Of a DNA stretch of 41,091 nucleotides, positions 7,467 through 16,845 are shown piece after piece. The stretch is from Paucimonas sp. (lineage in GTDB: Bacteria > Pseudomonadota > Gammaproteobacteria > Pseudomonadales > Pseudomonadaceae), in NCBI GenBank assembly GCA_031253995.1, contig JAIRVG010000092.1, positions 1-41,091 on the forward strand, given 5' to 3'. The notes beneath the pieces were generated by a model. That model was not told where the DNA came from, ran no database searches, and worked only from the letters and a program-made list of their open reading frames with translations. Within the stretch, counting starts at the first letter, position 1. The number at the start of each line of letters is the position of its first letter. Both the position numbers and the translations under genes were made by a program.

Positions 7467-10400
7467 CCGTCGGCCTGCTGGCCGCGCTGATCCACAACGG
7501 CGTCCACGCCGAACTGAGCGACAACGGCAAGGCCCTGCTCGAACAGGGCCAGTACTGGCAGGCGCGCAAGGACAATGCGCGGGCCAGCGAGGCCTGGCGC
7601 AAGCTGCTGCTGATCGATCCGCAGCAGGCCGACGCCATCTATAACCTTGGCCTGATCGAGCTGGACGGCAATCGCCCCGACGTTGCCAGGCGCTACCTGC
7701 AACAGTTGCAGAGCGCCCACCCGGACTCGCGCCAGGCCCTGCTGCTGGACCAGGAAATCCGCCTGCACGGCGACGCCAGTGGCGAGCGCCTGAACCAGGC
7801 GCGGGTCGAGGTGGAATCCGGCGAAGCCCAAAAGGCCGTGGACAATTACCGCGAACTGTTCGACGGCAAGGTTCCGCAAGGCGATCTCGCCCTGGAGTTC
7901 TATAGCGTCCTCGGCTACACCGAGGGCGGCTGGCAGGAAGCGCGCCAGGGCCTGGAGCGCCTGCTGCGCCAGGAAGGCGACAACCGCCGGGCCAATCTGG
8001 CCTTGGCCAAGCTGCTGCTGAGCAATGAAAGCACCCGCGCCGACGGCCTGCGGCGGCTGGCCTCGTTCCGCGATGACCCGGCAATCGGCAGCCAGGCCGT
8101 GGAAGCCTGGCGCCAGGGCCTGTCGTGGCTGGGCGGGAGCAAGGCCGACATGGTCCTGTTCGAGGACTACCTCAAGGTCTACCCGGATGACGAGGAAATC
8201 CGCGAGCAGATGCGTACCGGCCAACGCCAGGCGCAATCCAGCTACCAGCAGAACCCGCACCTGCAACGGGGCTTCAAGGCCCTCGAAGGCGGCGAGCTGA
8301 AAAGCGCCGAAGCGGCCTTCCAGAGCCGCCTGCGCGAAGCAGCACAGGATGCCGACGCCCTCGGCGGCCTGGGTCTGGTGCGCCAGCGCCAGAAGCGCCT
8401 GGCCGATGCCGATGCGCTGTTCCGCCAGGCGCTCAAGGCCGGCGGTGGCAGCCGCTGGCAGGCCGCCTTGCAAAGCAACCGCTACTGGACCCTCCTCGAC
8501 GAGGCCGCTGCGGCCCGCGAAGCCAACGATCCACAAAAAGCCCGTGAACTCCTGCAAAAGGCCATTGCCAGCAATCCGCGGGAAGTCCAGGCGCACCTGA
8601 ACCTCGCCGACCTGCAGGCTGCCGAGGGCCAGTTCGAACGGGCCGAAAGCACCTACCGCCAGGCCCTTGGCCTGGATGCCGGGCATCCGGACGGCCTGCG
8701 CGGCCTGGTCGGCGTGCTGGCCCAGAGCGGCAAGCTCGGCGAGGCCCAGCGCCTGGTCGACAACCTCAGCGATGTCCAGCGCGAGCGCCTGGGCGACATC
8801 GGCCGCCTGCACGCGGCCATCGCCGTGGGCCAGGCCAAGGAGGCCGAGCGCCGTGGCGACCTGCAAGGCGCACGCAAGGCCCTGGAAGACGCGGTGCGCA
8901 ACGACCCGCAGAACCCCTGGACGCGCTCCGACCTCGCCGAGCTCTACGTCAAGACCGACGTACCGAACAAGGCCCGGCAGACAATGGACGAGCTGGTCCA
9001 GGCCAACCCGAACAACCTCGACGCCCTGTATGCCGGTGCGCTGTTCGCCAGCCGCCAGCAGCAGTGGTCGAAGGCAGGACAACTGCTCGGACGGATTCCC
9101 GCCAGCCAGCGCACCGCCCCCATGCGCAACCTCGCCGACGAAATCGAGCTGCGCCAGTTGGCCAGCCAGGCCTCGGCACTGGCCAAGCAGGGCAAACGCA
9201 CGCAGGCGGCGAACCTGTTGCAACGCGCCGAGGGCGGCGTCACCGGCAGCCCGGACCTGTATGCCGCGCTGGCCGGTGCCTATATCGACATCGGCTACAT
9301 CGACCGCGCGGTTGCCCTGTTGCGCAACGCCATCGCCCAGAGCGCCAAGCCGAGCCCGGCGCTGCGCATCGCCTATGGCGGCGCGCTGCTCAAGGCCGGC
9401 GACGACCTGCAGGTCAGCCAGATCCTGCGAGATACCCGGAGCCTGCCGCTGTCCAGCGTCGAGCAACGCAGCTACGACGACCTGCTGTTCCAGTACACCG
9501 TGCGCCAGGCCGACCTGCTGCGGGAAAAAGGCGACCTGGTCGCAGCCTACGACACCCTCGCCCCGGCCCTGGCCCAGCGCCCGGACGATGCCCAGGCGGT
9601 GGCTTCGCTGGCGAGCATGTACCTTGCCAACCGCAACCCGCAGAAGGCCGTGGACCTCTACCAGCCGTTGCTGGCCAGCCAGGGCGACAACCCCGAAGTG
9701 CAGATGGGCGCGGCCCTGGCCTACCAGCAGAACGGCCAGGGCGCCAAGGCGCAAGCCGCCATCGAGCGCGGCCTGCAACTGGCCCCGGAAAACCCGCAGG
9801 TGCTGACCACTGCGGCGGGCTGGTACAAGGACCGCGGCAAGCTGGCCCGGGCCCAGGAACTCTATGCCCAGGCCCTGGCCCTGCAGGCGCCGAAGGAAAC
9901 TTACGTCGACAACCCGTTCGGCCAGGCCATCGCCGCCAACCCCTTCGTCGGCCAGCCCGGCCAGCGCAAGGTCTCGCGCCTGGGCGACATGGCGTTGAAC
10001 GAGATTCCCGAGCCGGCCCGGGTCCAGGGCAAGCGCCGCGCCGCCGCCAGCCAGGTACGCGAGCCCGAGCCGTTCGACGAGCCGGTACTGCTGGCCAGCC
10101 GCGACGACGAGCCGAGGCAACGACGCCGCACAGACGCAGTGGAAGAGCCGGAGCGCGCCGTGGTCAACCCGGATCCGCGGGCGGCCATCGAGACCGCACT
10201 GAGCAGCGTGCAAGAGGCGCGCAGCCCGCAGATCAAGCAGGGTGTGACCTTGCGCAGCAACAACGGCGAGTCGGGACTGAGCCGGATCACCGACGTGCAG
10301 ACACCGCTTGAGATCAGCTTTCCTGTCGGCGACGACCGCATGGCCGTGCGGGTGACGCCGGTCTCGTTGAACGCCGGCGGGCTGGATGTGGACGATTCGG

Positions 10401-11434
10401 GGTACAGCCGCTTCGGCGGTTTCACCGCATCCCAGGTCGAATCCATCCTCGCCCTGCCAACCCTGGAAGAGCAGTTGAACGCTATCGACGATATCGGCGA
10501 GAGCGTTGGCTCACAAAAAGACCAGGGAGTGGGTCTTGCCCTGGCTTATGAAATGCCGTCGCTGGGCCTCAAGACCGACCTGGGCACCAGCCCGATGGGC
10601 TTCCGCTACACCAACCTGGTGGGTGGTATCAGCCTTGACCGCCCGTTCAGCGACAACAGCAACTGGCGCTACAGCCTCAATCTGTCGCGGCGATCGGTGG
10701 TCGACAGCCTGGTCTCGTTCGCCGGCGCGCGCGATGCCCGTACCGGCGTGCAATGGGGTGGTGTCACCGCCAACGGCCTGCGTGGGCAGGTCAGCTACGA
10801 CAACCAGCGCTTCGGTGCCTATGCCTATGCCGGCTGGGCCAAGCTGGTGGGGCATCACGTCGAGGACAACGAGCGCGCCGAATTGGGCAGCGGCATCTAC
10901 TGGTACCTGTTCAGCAACGAGGATGCCCGCCTTACCGGTGGCCTGAGCCTCTCGGCATCGAGCTACGCCGACAACCAGAGCTTCTACACCTACGGCAACG
11001 GCGGCTATTTCAGCCCGCAGAACTTCTTCTCCATCGGCGTGCCTTTCAGCTGGGCCCAGCGCGGAGCGAACTGGAGTTATCAGATTCAAAGCTCGGTGGG
11101 AATGCAGCACATCGAGCAGGAGAGCGCACCTTACCTGCGCAAAGGTGGCGGCCAAGCCTACCTGGAGGCGATCGCAGACATTGCCGACAGCTTCGGCACC
11201 AGCATCAACACCCGTTACGAATCACAGAGCAAGACCGGCATCGGTTACTCACTGGGCGCCAGCGGAGAATATCGTCTCGGCGACGGCTTCTTCTTCGGCG
11301 GTAGCCTGGGCATGGACAACGCCCGTGACTACCGCCAGTTCGCCGGCGGCCTGTACCTGCGCTACCTGTTCGACGACGCCGGCGGGGCCATGCCCCTGCC
11401 CGTCAGTCCTTACCGTTCCCCCTATTCGAATTAA
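7442..11434 (+). CDS. bcsC: Cellulose export outer-membrane protein BcsC (WssE)
   Basis: Product of 1330 aa. After a signal peptide (about residues 1-23, ending GVHAE) comes a long TPR superhelix (about 25-820), a charged low-complexity linker rich in Arg, Glu and Asp (about 850-920), and a C-terminal BCSC_C beta-barrel domain (about 960-1330) that forms the outer-membrane pore. The periplasmic TPR scaffold is thought to link the synthase complex to the pore. The barrel ends in alternating aromatic residues (FAGGLYLRYLF) followed by a short tail. The length is slightly above the roughly 1150-1300 aa common in the family, the extra being in TPR and linker. Confidence 0.95.
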   Translation: MRSRRQTLAVGLLAALIHNGVHAELSDNGKALLEQGQYWQARKDNARASEAWRKLLLIDPQQADAIYNLGLIELDGNRPDVARRYLQQLQSAHPDSRQALLLDQEIRLHGDASGERLNQARVEVESGEAQKAVDNYRELFDGKVPQGDLALEFYSVLGYTEGGWQEARQGLERLLRQEGDNRRANLALAKLLLSNESTRADGLRRLASFRDDPAIGSQAVEAWRQGLSWLGGSKADMVLFEDYLKVYPDDEEIREQMRTGQRQAQSSYQQNPHLQRGFKALEGGELKSAEAAFQSRLREAAQDADALGGLGLVRQRQKRLADADALFRQALKAGGGSRWQAALQSNRYWTLLDEAAAAREANDPQKARELLQKAIASNPREVQAHLNLADLQAAEGQFERAESTYRQALGLDAGHPDGLRGLVGVLAQSGKLGEAQRLVDNLSDVQRERLGDIGRLHAAIAVGQAKEAERRGDLQGARKALEDAVRNDPQNPWTRSDLAELYVKTDVPNKARQTMDELVQANPNNLDALYAGALFASRQQQWSKAGQLLGRIPASQRTAPMRNLADEIELRQLASQASALAKQGKRTQAANLLQRAEGGVTGSPDLYAALAGAYIDIGYIDRAVALLRNAIAQSAKPSPALRIAYGGALLKAGDDLQVSQILRDTRSLPLSSVEQRSYDDLLFQYTVRQADLLREKGDLVAAYDTLAPALAQRPDDAQAVASLASMYLANRNPQKAVDLYQPLLASQGDNPEVQMGAALAYQQNGQGAKAQAAIERGLQLAPENPQVLTTAAGWYKDRGKLARAQELYAQALALQAPKETYVDNPFGQAIAANPFVGQPGQRKVSRLGDMALNEIPEPARVQGKRRAAASQVREPEPFDEPVLLASRDDEPRQRRRTDAVEEPERAVVNPDPRAAIETALSSVQEARSPQIKQGVTLRSNNGESGLSRITDVQTPLEISFPVGDDRMAVRVTPVSLNAGGLDVDDSGYSRFGGFTASQVESILALPTLEEQLNAIDDIGESVGSQKDQGVGLALAYEMPSLGLKTDLGTSPMGFRYTNLVGGISLDRPFSDNSNWRYSLNLSRRSVVDSLVSFAGARDARTGVQWGGVTANGLRGQVSYDNQRFGAYAYAGWAKLVGHHVEDNERAELGSGIYWYLFSNEDARLTGGLSLSASSYADNQSFYTYGNGGYFSPQNFFSIGVPFSWAQRGANWSYQIQSSVGMQHIEQESAPYLRKGGGQAYLEAIADIADSFGTSINTRYESQSKTGIGYSLGASGEYRLGDGFFFGGSLGMDNARDYRQFAGGLYLRYLFDDAGGAMPLPVSPYRSPYSN

Positions 11435-11455
11435 GCCAGACAAGGAGATTTCTAC

Positions 11456-12115
11456 ATGGCTGCTTCCCTACTCGCTGGCTTGACGATCCTGATGATCGGC
11501 GATAGCCACCTGGCAACACCGGACTACCTGATCAAGAGCCTGCACGACAACATGGTCCAGCAAGGCGCGCAGGTGCATACCCTCGGCGTCTGCGGCTCCA
11601 AGGCCGGCGACTGGACCAAGGTCGTTCCCGGCGAATGCGGCGGCGCCGAACGCCGCGGCAAGGACAAGGCCGTGGTCCTGGGCAACAAGGCCACCACCCA
11701 GCCGGTCGGCCAGCTGGTGGCCGCCGACAAGGCGGACCTGGTGGTCGTGGTCATGGGCGACACCATGGCCGACTACAAGAAGCCGGCCTTCCCCAAGACC
11801 TGGGCCTGGCAGCAGACCACCGCCCTGACCAAGGCGATCAAGGAAAGCGGCGCCAAGTGCGTGTGGGTCGGCCCTGGCTGGGGCACCGAAGGCGGCAAGT
11901 ACGGCAAGACCTACGCCCGTGTCGAGATGACCTCGAAGTTCCTCGCCAGCAACGTCGCGCCGTGTGACTACATCGATTCCCTGGCGTTCGCCAAGCAAGG
12001 CCAGTGGGCCACCATCGACGGCCAGCACTTCACCTCCATGGGCTACGCCAGCTGGAGCAAGGCGATCACCGATGCCTTGGTGAAAACCCCGGCGGTCCAG
12101 GGAGCGAAGAAATGA
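11456..12115 (+). CDS. wssF: WssF, SGNH-hydrolase-like protein of cellulose acetylation
   Basis: Product of 219 aa. Two blocks of the SGNH/GDSL fold are visible: GDSH at residues 15-18 with the candidate nucleophile Ser17, and DGQH at 188-191 supplying Asp and His. The nucleophile motif starts only 15 residues from the N terminus, so a cleaved signal peptide is unlikely. In SBW25, WssF is the first gene of the acetylation block and was suggested to help deliver acyl groups to WssGHI. AAGGAG precedes the ATG at good spacing, and the stop overlaps wssG as ATGA. The fold and operon position are well supported; the exact reaction is not. Confidence 0.85.
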   Translation: MAASLLAGLTILMIGDSHLATPDYLIKSLHDNMVQQGAQVHTLGVCGSKAGDWTKVVPGECGGAERRGKDKAVVLGNKATTQPVGQLVAADKADLVVVVMGDTMADYKKPAFPKTWAWQQTTALTKAIKESGAKCVWVGPGWGTEGGKYGKTYARVEMTSKFLASNVAPCDYIDSLAFAKQGQWATIDGQHFTSMGYASWSKAITDALVKTPAVQGAKK

Positions 12116-12777
12116 GCCGGCTGCGCGGGCTGATCGCCCTGCCCCTGCTGGCCCTGGCCTCTGCTGCCAGCGCCGAGGTCGCGCTGTACCCCACCGGGCC
12201 CAGCGAGGACTCGGCGTTCCTGCGCTTCGTCAATGTCGCCCCCGGCGTGCTGAAGATGGAAGCCAGCGGCTCCAAGGCCAGCCTCGACCTGAACGACGCC
12301 CGCCAGGTCTCCGACTACCTGCCGGTACCGGCCAACAAGGCGATCAAGGGCACCCTCTCGCGCGGCGGGCAGAACGCCGCGCTGGACCTGCAGGTGGCGC
12401 CGGGCGAGTTCGCCACGGTGTTCGCCTTCGATGACGGCGGCAAGATCGCCCAACGCGTGGTGCGCGAGCAACCGGACGACTTCAACGCGCTGAAGGCCTC
12501 GCTGGCCTTCGTCAGCCTCGACCCGGCCTGCCAGGGCGCCGCGCTGCGCCCGGCCGGACGCAACGCCGACCTGTTCAAGGACGCCGCCGACGGCAGCGTG
12601 CAGCGTCGTTCGATCAACCCGGTGAAGCTGTCGGTGCAACTGGTGTGCGCCAATGCCAACGTCGGCAACCCGCTGGACCTGGGCGAACTGAAGGCGGGCG
12701 AGCGCTACAGCGTCATGCTCCTGCCCGGTGCCGAAGGTCCGCGCCTGCTGAGCACCACCGACACCTTGGCCAACTGA
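12112..12777 (+). CDS. wssG: WssG, AlgF-like periplasmic acetylation protein
   Basis: Product of 221 aa. It begins with a signal peptide (MSRLRGLIALPLLALASAASA), then EVALYPTGPSEDSAFLRFVN, typical of the AlgF family that takes part in O-acetylation of alginate in the periplasm. The ATG at 12112 is chosen because it overlaps the wssF stop (ATGA) and starts exactly at a signal peptide; the longer upstream open frame is wssF sequence in another frame. In this operon it should act with WssH and WssI to acetylate cellulose. No catalytic residues of its own are known for AlgF. Confidence 0.88.
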   Translation: MSRLRGLIALPLLALASAASAEVALYPTGPSEDSAFLRFVNVAPGVLKMEASGSKASLDLNDARQVSDYLPVPANKAIKGTLSRGGQNAALDLQVAPGEFATVFAFDDGGKIAQRVVREQPDDFNALKASLAFVSLDPACQGAALRPAGRNADLFKDAADGSVQRRSINPVKLSVQLVCANANVGNPLDLGELKAGERYSVMLLPGAEGPRLLSTTDTLAN

Positions 12778-12795
12778 CAGGACGTCCGCCGCACC

Positions 12796-14211
12796 ATGGT
12801 TTTCGCCTCGCTGGAGTTCCTCACGCTGTTCCTGCCGCTGTTCATGCTGGTCTATGCATTGAGCCCGGCGCGCGGACGCAACGTCGTGCTGCTGCTGGGC
12901 AGCTGGCTGTTCTATGGCTGGCTGAGCCCGCTGTTCCTGCTGCTGCACGTGGTGCTCACGGTGATCGCCTGGGCCGGCGGCCTGCTGGTGGACCGCAGCC
13001 GCGAGGACGGCCGCGGGCGGCTGCGCCTGCTGGCGGCGCTGATCGTGTTCAACACCCTGGTGCTGTGCTGGTACAAGTACGCCAATATCCTCACCGCCAC
13101 CTACAGCGAGCTGATCACCCACTACGGCTACCTGCCGCTGGAGTGGCAGCGCGTGGCGCTGCCGGCGGGGCTGTCGTTCATCGTGCTGCAGGCGATCTCC
13201 TACCTGGTGGACGTGCACCGGCATACCGTGCCGGTGGAGCGCAGCCTGGTGAACTTCGCCACCTACATCTCGATGTTCGGCCACTCCATCGCCGGGCCGA
13301 TCATCCGCTACGACTGGGTGCGTCGCGAACTGAACGAGCGCTACTTCAACCGGCAGAATTTCTCCCTCGGCCCGCGGCGCTTCATGATCGGCATGTGCAT
13401 GAAGGTGCTGGTGGCCGACACCCTGTCGCCCTTGGTGGACATCGCCTTCCACCTCGACCAGCCGTCGTTCCTCGATGCCTGGCTGGGCTGCCTGGCCTAC
13501 TCGCTGCAGCTGTTCTTCGACTTCGCCGGCTACAGCGCCATGGCCATCGGCCTGGGCCTGATGCTGGGCTTCCACTTCCCGGAAAACTTCAACCGGCCTT
13601 ACCTGGCCAGCAGCATCCAGGATTTCTGGCGGCGCTGGCACCTGTCGCTGTCCAGCTGGCTGCGCGACTACCTGTACATCGCCCTGGGCGGTAACCGCTT
13701 CGGCACCTGGAACACCTATCGCAACCTGTTCCTGACCATGGCCATCGCCGGCCTCTGGCACGGCGGCGACAGCTGGAACTACCTGCTCTGGGGCGCCGCC
13801 CATGGCGTGGCGCTGTGCGTCGACCGGGCCTGGAACCGCTCCAGCCTGCCGACCATTCCCAAGGCCCTGTCACACACCCTGACCCTGCTGTTCGTGTGCC
13901 TGGCCTGGACCCTGTTCCGCGCCCCGGACTTCGCCACCGCCCTGGCCATGTACGGCGGCCAGTTCGGCCTGCATGGCTTCGCCTTGGGCGAGGCGCTGGC
14001 GGCCAGCGTGCGGCCGGTGCATGCCCTGGCGGCGGCGCTGGGGGTGTTCTGCGTCATCGCGCCGTTGTACCAGGTGCGTCTCGAACAACGTTTCGGTCAC
14101 AGCGCGCTGTACGCGGTGCTGGCTGCCCTCTGGCCCGTGGCCGGTTTCCTCCTGGCGTTCTCCCTGATCGCCAGCCGTGATGCCGTGCCCTTCCTGTACT
14201 TCCAGTTCTGA
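12796..14211 (+). CDS. wssH: WssH, MBOAT O-acyltransferase (AlgI-like)
   Basis: Product of 471 aa, a polytopic inner-membrane protein of the MBOAT family, homologous to alginate acetyltransferase AlgI. It should move acetyl groups from a cytoplasmic donor across the membrane for transfer to cellulose. The family signature FWRRWHLSLSSWLRDYLY contains His282, and AGLWHGGDSWNYLLWG contains the conserved His322. About ten hydrophobic segments are present. AGGA lies 13 bases before the ATG, rather far. The stop overlaps the wssI start (TGATG). Confidence 0.93.
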   Translation: MVFASLEFLTLFLPLFMLVYALSPARGRNVVLLLGSWLFYGWLSPLFLLLHVVLTVIAWAGGLLVDRSREDGRGRLRLLAALIVFNTLVLCWYKYANILTATYSELITHYGYLPLEWQRVALPAGLSFIVLQAISYLVDVHRHTVPVERSLVNFATYISMFGHSIAGPIIRYDWVRRELNERYFNRQNFSLGPRRFMIGMCMKVLVADTLSPLVDIAFHLDQPSFLDAWLGCLAYSLQLFFDFAGYSAMAIGLGLMLGFHFPENFNRPYLASSIQDFWRRWHLSLSSWLRDYLYIALGGNRFGTWNTYRNLFLTMAIAGLWHGGDSWNYLLWGAAHGVALCVDRAWNRSSLPTIPKALSHTLTLLFVCLAWTLFRAPDFATALAMYGGQFGLHGFALGEALAASVRPVHALAAALGVFCVIAPLYQVRLEQRFGHSALYAVLAALWPVAGFLLAFSLIASRDAVPFLYFQF

Positions 14212-15368
14212 TGACGACCACGACCCCACCGCCGTCCACGGCGCCGACACCGCCCAGCGACATCGCCCTGCGTACCAGCCCGCTGGCGGGCGTCACCCTC
14301 GCCGCCTTTCTCGCTGCCGGGCTGCTGTCCTGTGGCTGGCTGCTGTTCAGCGGCAAGCTTGCGCTGCTGCCGGGCAAGGCGCTGTCCAACGACCAGGTGC
14401 TGGAAGGCGAGATCACCCACCGCATCGCCAAGGAACTGGCCAAGGCGCCGTTGCCGGAGCATGCCGCGCAACTGGAACGCGCTGGCAGCTGGCTGCTGCT
14501 CGGCGATACCGGGCCGCGGGTGCGCGAGGGCTGCCCGGACTGGTTGTTCATCAGCGATGAGCTGAAGCTGAACCGGCATGCCGCGGACAATGGGGCGGCC
14601 AAGGCGGCCGCGGTGGTTGCCCTGCGAGACCGGCTCAAGCAGCGTGGTATCGAATTGCTGGTCAGCGTGGTGCCGGACAAGAGCCGCATCGCCGCCAGCC
14701 AGTTGTGCGACCTGCCGCGTCCGGCCAGCCTGGAAGCGCGGGTACGGGACTGGACGGCGCTGTTGCAAGGTGCGGGTGTCGCGGTGCTGGACCTGGCCCC
14801 TGCCCTGCAACCCCTGGGTGCCGACGCGTTCCTGCGCCTCGATACCCACTGGAGCGAAACCGGGGCCCGTGCCGCCGCCCAGGCCATCGCTGGGAAGATC
14901 GCCAGCCTGGGCTTCCAGGCCACGCCGACCCGCACCTTCGATGTCAGCCAGGGTGCGCTGGCAGCGCGTCCCGGAGACCTGGTGCGCCTGGCCGGCCTGG
15001 ACTGGCTGCCGCAACACCTGCAACCGAGCGAGGAACGGGTGGCCGCCTCGACCCTCAGCGAGCACACGCCAGATGCCGACGCGAGCGCAGACAGCCTCGA
15101 CGACCTGTTTGGCGACGACAACCTGCCCAACGTGGCGCTGATCGGCACCTCGTTCTCGCGCAACTCGAACTTCGCCGGGTTCCTGCAGCAGGCGCTGGCG
15201 GCCCCGGTGGGCAACTTCGCCAAGGACGGCGGCGAGTTCTCCGGTGCGGCCAAGGCCTATTTCACCAGCCCGGCCTTCGTGCAGACGCCGCCGAAGCTGG
15301 TGGTGTGGGAGATTCCGGAGCGGGACTTGCAGACGGCTTTCAGTGGGGATGTCGGGCTGGCGGATTGA
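14211..15368 (+). CDS. wssI: WssI, AlgJ/AlgX-like cellulose O-acetyltransferase
   Basis: Product of 385 aa, with a Pro/Thr-rich N terminus, one membrane anchor (about residues 25-46) and a periplasmic SGNH-like domain. The AlgJ/AlgX catalytic signature is present: DTHW at 211-214 gives Asp211 and His213, and GTSFSR (312-317) gives the likely nucleophile Ser314. By analogy it takes acetyl from WssH and esterifies the exported glucan. It ends the operon: a REPIN begins 25 bp past the stop and the next gene is on the other strand, so there is no wssJ as in SBW25. Confidence 0.9.
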   Translation: MTTTTPPPSTAPTPPSDIALRTSPLAGVTLAAFLAAGLLSCGWLLFSGKLALLPGKALSNDQVLEGEITHRIAKELAKAPLPEHAAQLERAGSWLLLGDTGPRVREGCPDWLFISDELKLNRHAADNGAAKAAAVVALRDRLKQRGIELLVSVVPDKSRIAASQLCDLPRPASLEARVRDWTALLQGAGVAVLDLAPALQPLGADAFLRLDTHWSETGARAAAQAIAGKIASLGFQATPTRTFDVSQGALAARPGDLVRLAGLDWLPQHLQPSEERVAASTLSEHTPDADASADSLDDLFGDDNLPNVALIGTSFSRNSNFAGFLQQALAAPVGNFAKDGGEFSGAAKAYFTSPAFVQTPPKLVVWEIPERDLQTAFSGDVGLAD

Positions 15369-15393
15369 CAGTTCCAGCAAGTGCACCGCAGTC

Positions 15394-15528
15394 GGCGTGG
15401 GAGCGGATTCATCCGCGATCGGCGGCGAAGCCGTCGTAAAACCTGAGTCCCAAGTTTTCCTGACACACCTGGGATACCGGTTTTGTGGCCGCTTCGCGCC
15501 CAATCGCGGATGAATCCGCTCCCACGCC
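15394..15528. repeat. REPIN copy B downstream of wssI
   Basis: Perfect 26-bp inverted repeat, left arm 15394-15419 (GGCGTGGGAGCGGATTC...) and right arm 15503-15528, about 83 bp apart, the usual architecture of a Pseudomonas REPIN (two facing REP sequences). Similarity to copy A continues to 15571. A further short palindrome (GAGCGGGT TC ACCCGCTC, 15567-15584) looks like a single REP. It lies between convergent genes and could aid termination. Confidence 0.9.
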
Positions 15529-15607
15529 GTCCCTGCTAAATCACTGAGTTATGTGTTGTTCTGTGAGAGCGGGTTCACCCGCTCAGATCGATGAGATGTA
15601 TGAGCCC

Positions 15608-16708
15608 TCAATCCCCCAGGCCACACCCGGCCGCCGGCGCCGGCCCGGCCAGGTATGTCTGGCTCCATTGCGCCAACGGCAATGGCGGTTGCTGCTCGAC
15701 GATGCGCTTGAAGATCAATCCCAGCGCCTCACTGTCGCGGATCGAATCGACCCCGGCCCCCGGCCATGCCGTCGGCGTCTCCGGCAGCCAGTGCCCCTGC
15801 CCGTCGCAACCCGCCATGCGGAAACGGAAGGTGTAGTTCCCCGGAATCCCCATGCGCAGGTCACTCACCACCAGCGCATCACCCACCACGTCATAGCGCA
15901 GCCAGTCACCGGTGAACCAGCGCAGGCGTTCATGCAGCGGCACGCCCTCCAGCACCCTGCCCGCCGCCAGGTTCAGCGGCTGGCGCTGCCACTCCGGCGG
16001 ATCCTCGTCGAACAGCCCGCTGACGCCTTCGTAGTAGTCGCCCTCCGGGGTCTTGGCGATCACCCGCCAGAGCAGGGTATTGAACGGCATGGGCACCGCG
16101 CGCAACTGGGTGACCTGGATCTGCCGGGCATTGAGGGCGGCATGGAAGCGCTGCTCGGCGATGTTCTTCGACAACAGGCCGAAGCCCAGGTAGGCGCAAC
16201 TGAACAGCAGCAGGCCACCGAGCACCAGGCGCGCCCGGTCGGTCATGCCCTTCACCGCGGCATAGACCAGCCCCAGCAACAGCGGCACGGTGTACAGCGG
16301 ATCGATGATGAACACCGCCGCCCAGCTTTGCGGCGTGGGCTGGAACGGCCAGAGCAGTTGCGTGCCATAGACGGTGAAGGCATCGAGCAACGGGTGGGTG
16401 ATCAGCACCAGCCACAGCCCGAGGAACAGGCGCGGGCCGCTGTAGCCGGCGTCGGGACGGCGGCGGCGGACCACCAGCAAGGTCAGCCAGGTCAGCAACA
16501 GCGCCAGGCCGGTGAGGGCGAACAGCGAATGGGAGAAACCGCGGTGGTAGGTCATGCTCGACACCGGGTCGGCGTAGCGGATCGCCACGTCGAGGTCCGG
16601 CAGGGTCGCCAGCATGGCCCCGTAGAGCAGCGAGCGCCGCCCTTGCATCTTGCCAAGCACAGCGCCCTGGATGGCGCCGCCTAAAACGGCCTGGGTCAAT
16701 GAATCCAA
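15608..16708 (-). CDS. YdjM-like membrane-bound metal-dependent hydrolase
   Basis: Product of 366 aa in the YdjM/LexA-regulated inner-membrane hydrolase family (Pfam family once called DUF457). The signature is at the N terminus: MDSLTQAVLGGAIQGAVLG, then LPDLD and the metal-site motif YHRGFSHS. Several membrane helices follow (around residues 60-85 and 115-215), then a soluble C-terminal half with a VIAKTPEGDYYEG block typical of Pseudomonas members. The start codon is TTG at 16708, supported by AAGGGGA eight bases upstream. The physiological substrate is unknown for the family. It runs opposite to the wss operon and appears unrelated to it. Confidence 0.9.
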   Translation of the reverse strand: MDSLTQAVLGGAIQGAVLGKMQGRRSLLYGAMLATLPDLDVAIRYADPVSSMTYHRGFSHSLFALTGLALLLTWLTLLVVRRRRPDAGYSGPRLFLGLWLVLITHPLLDAFTVYGTQLLWPFQPTPQSWAAVFIIDPLYTVPLLLGLVYAAVKGMTDRARLVLGGLLLFSCAYLGFGLLSKNIAEQRFHAALNARQIQVTQLRAVPMPFNTLLWRVIAKTPEGDYYEGVSGLFDEDPPEWQRQPLNLAAGRVLEGVPLHERLRWFTGDWLRYDVVGDALVVSDLRMGIPGNYTFRFRMAGCDGQGHWLPETPTAWPGAGVDSIRDSEALGLIFKRIVEQQPPLPLAQWSQTYLAGPAPAAGCGLGD

Positions 16709-16845
16709 TGGCTTCCCCTTGAGGATGGCAAAGCTCAGATGCTAGCGGCTGCGTTCGTCTGGCGCTACGCAAATGCAACAGGATTTCAAATGGATGGAAA
16801 CCTCGCAGTTCTATCGGGAAAGGGACCGCAGGCAGGCGATAGCGA

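Noticed and set aside
7463..10213. Minus-strand open frame of 916 codons opposite bcsC
   Set aside because: It mirrors the TPR repeats of bcsC on the other strand and is not a recognisable protein.
12004..12111. Longer wssG frame starting inside wssF
   Set aside because: Those 36 codons are wssF sequence in another frame; the ATG at 12112 begins a signal peptide and forms an ATGA overlap.
15394..15584. Possible CRISPR-like or insertion-sequence repeats
   Set aside because: The repeats are inverted REP arms, not regular spacers, and no transposase or cas gene is in the window.
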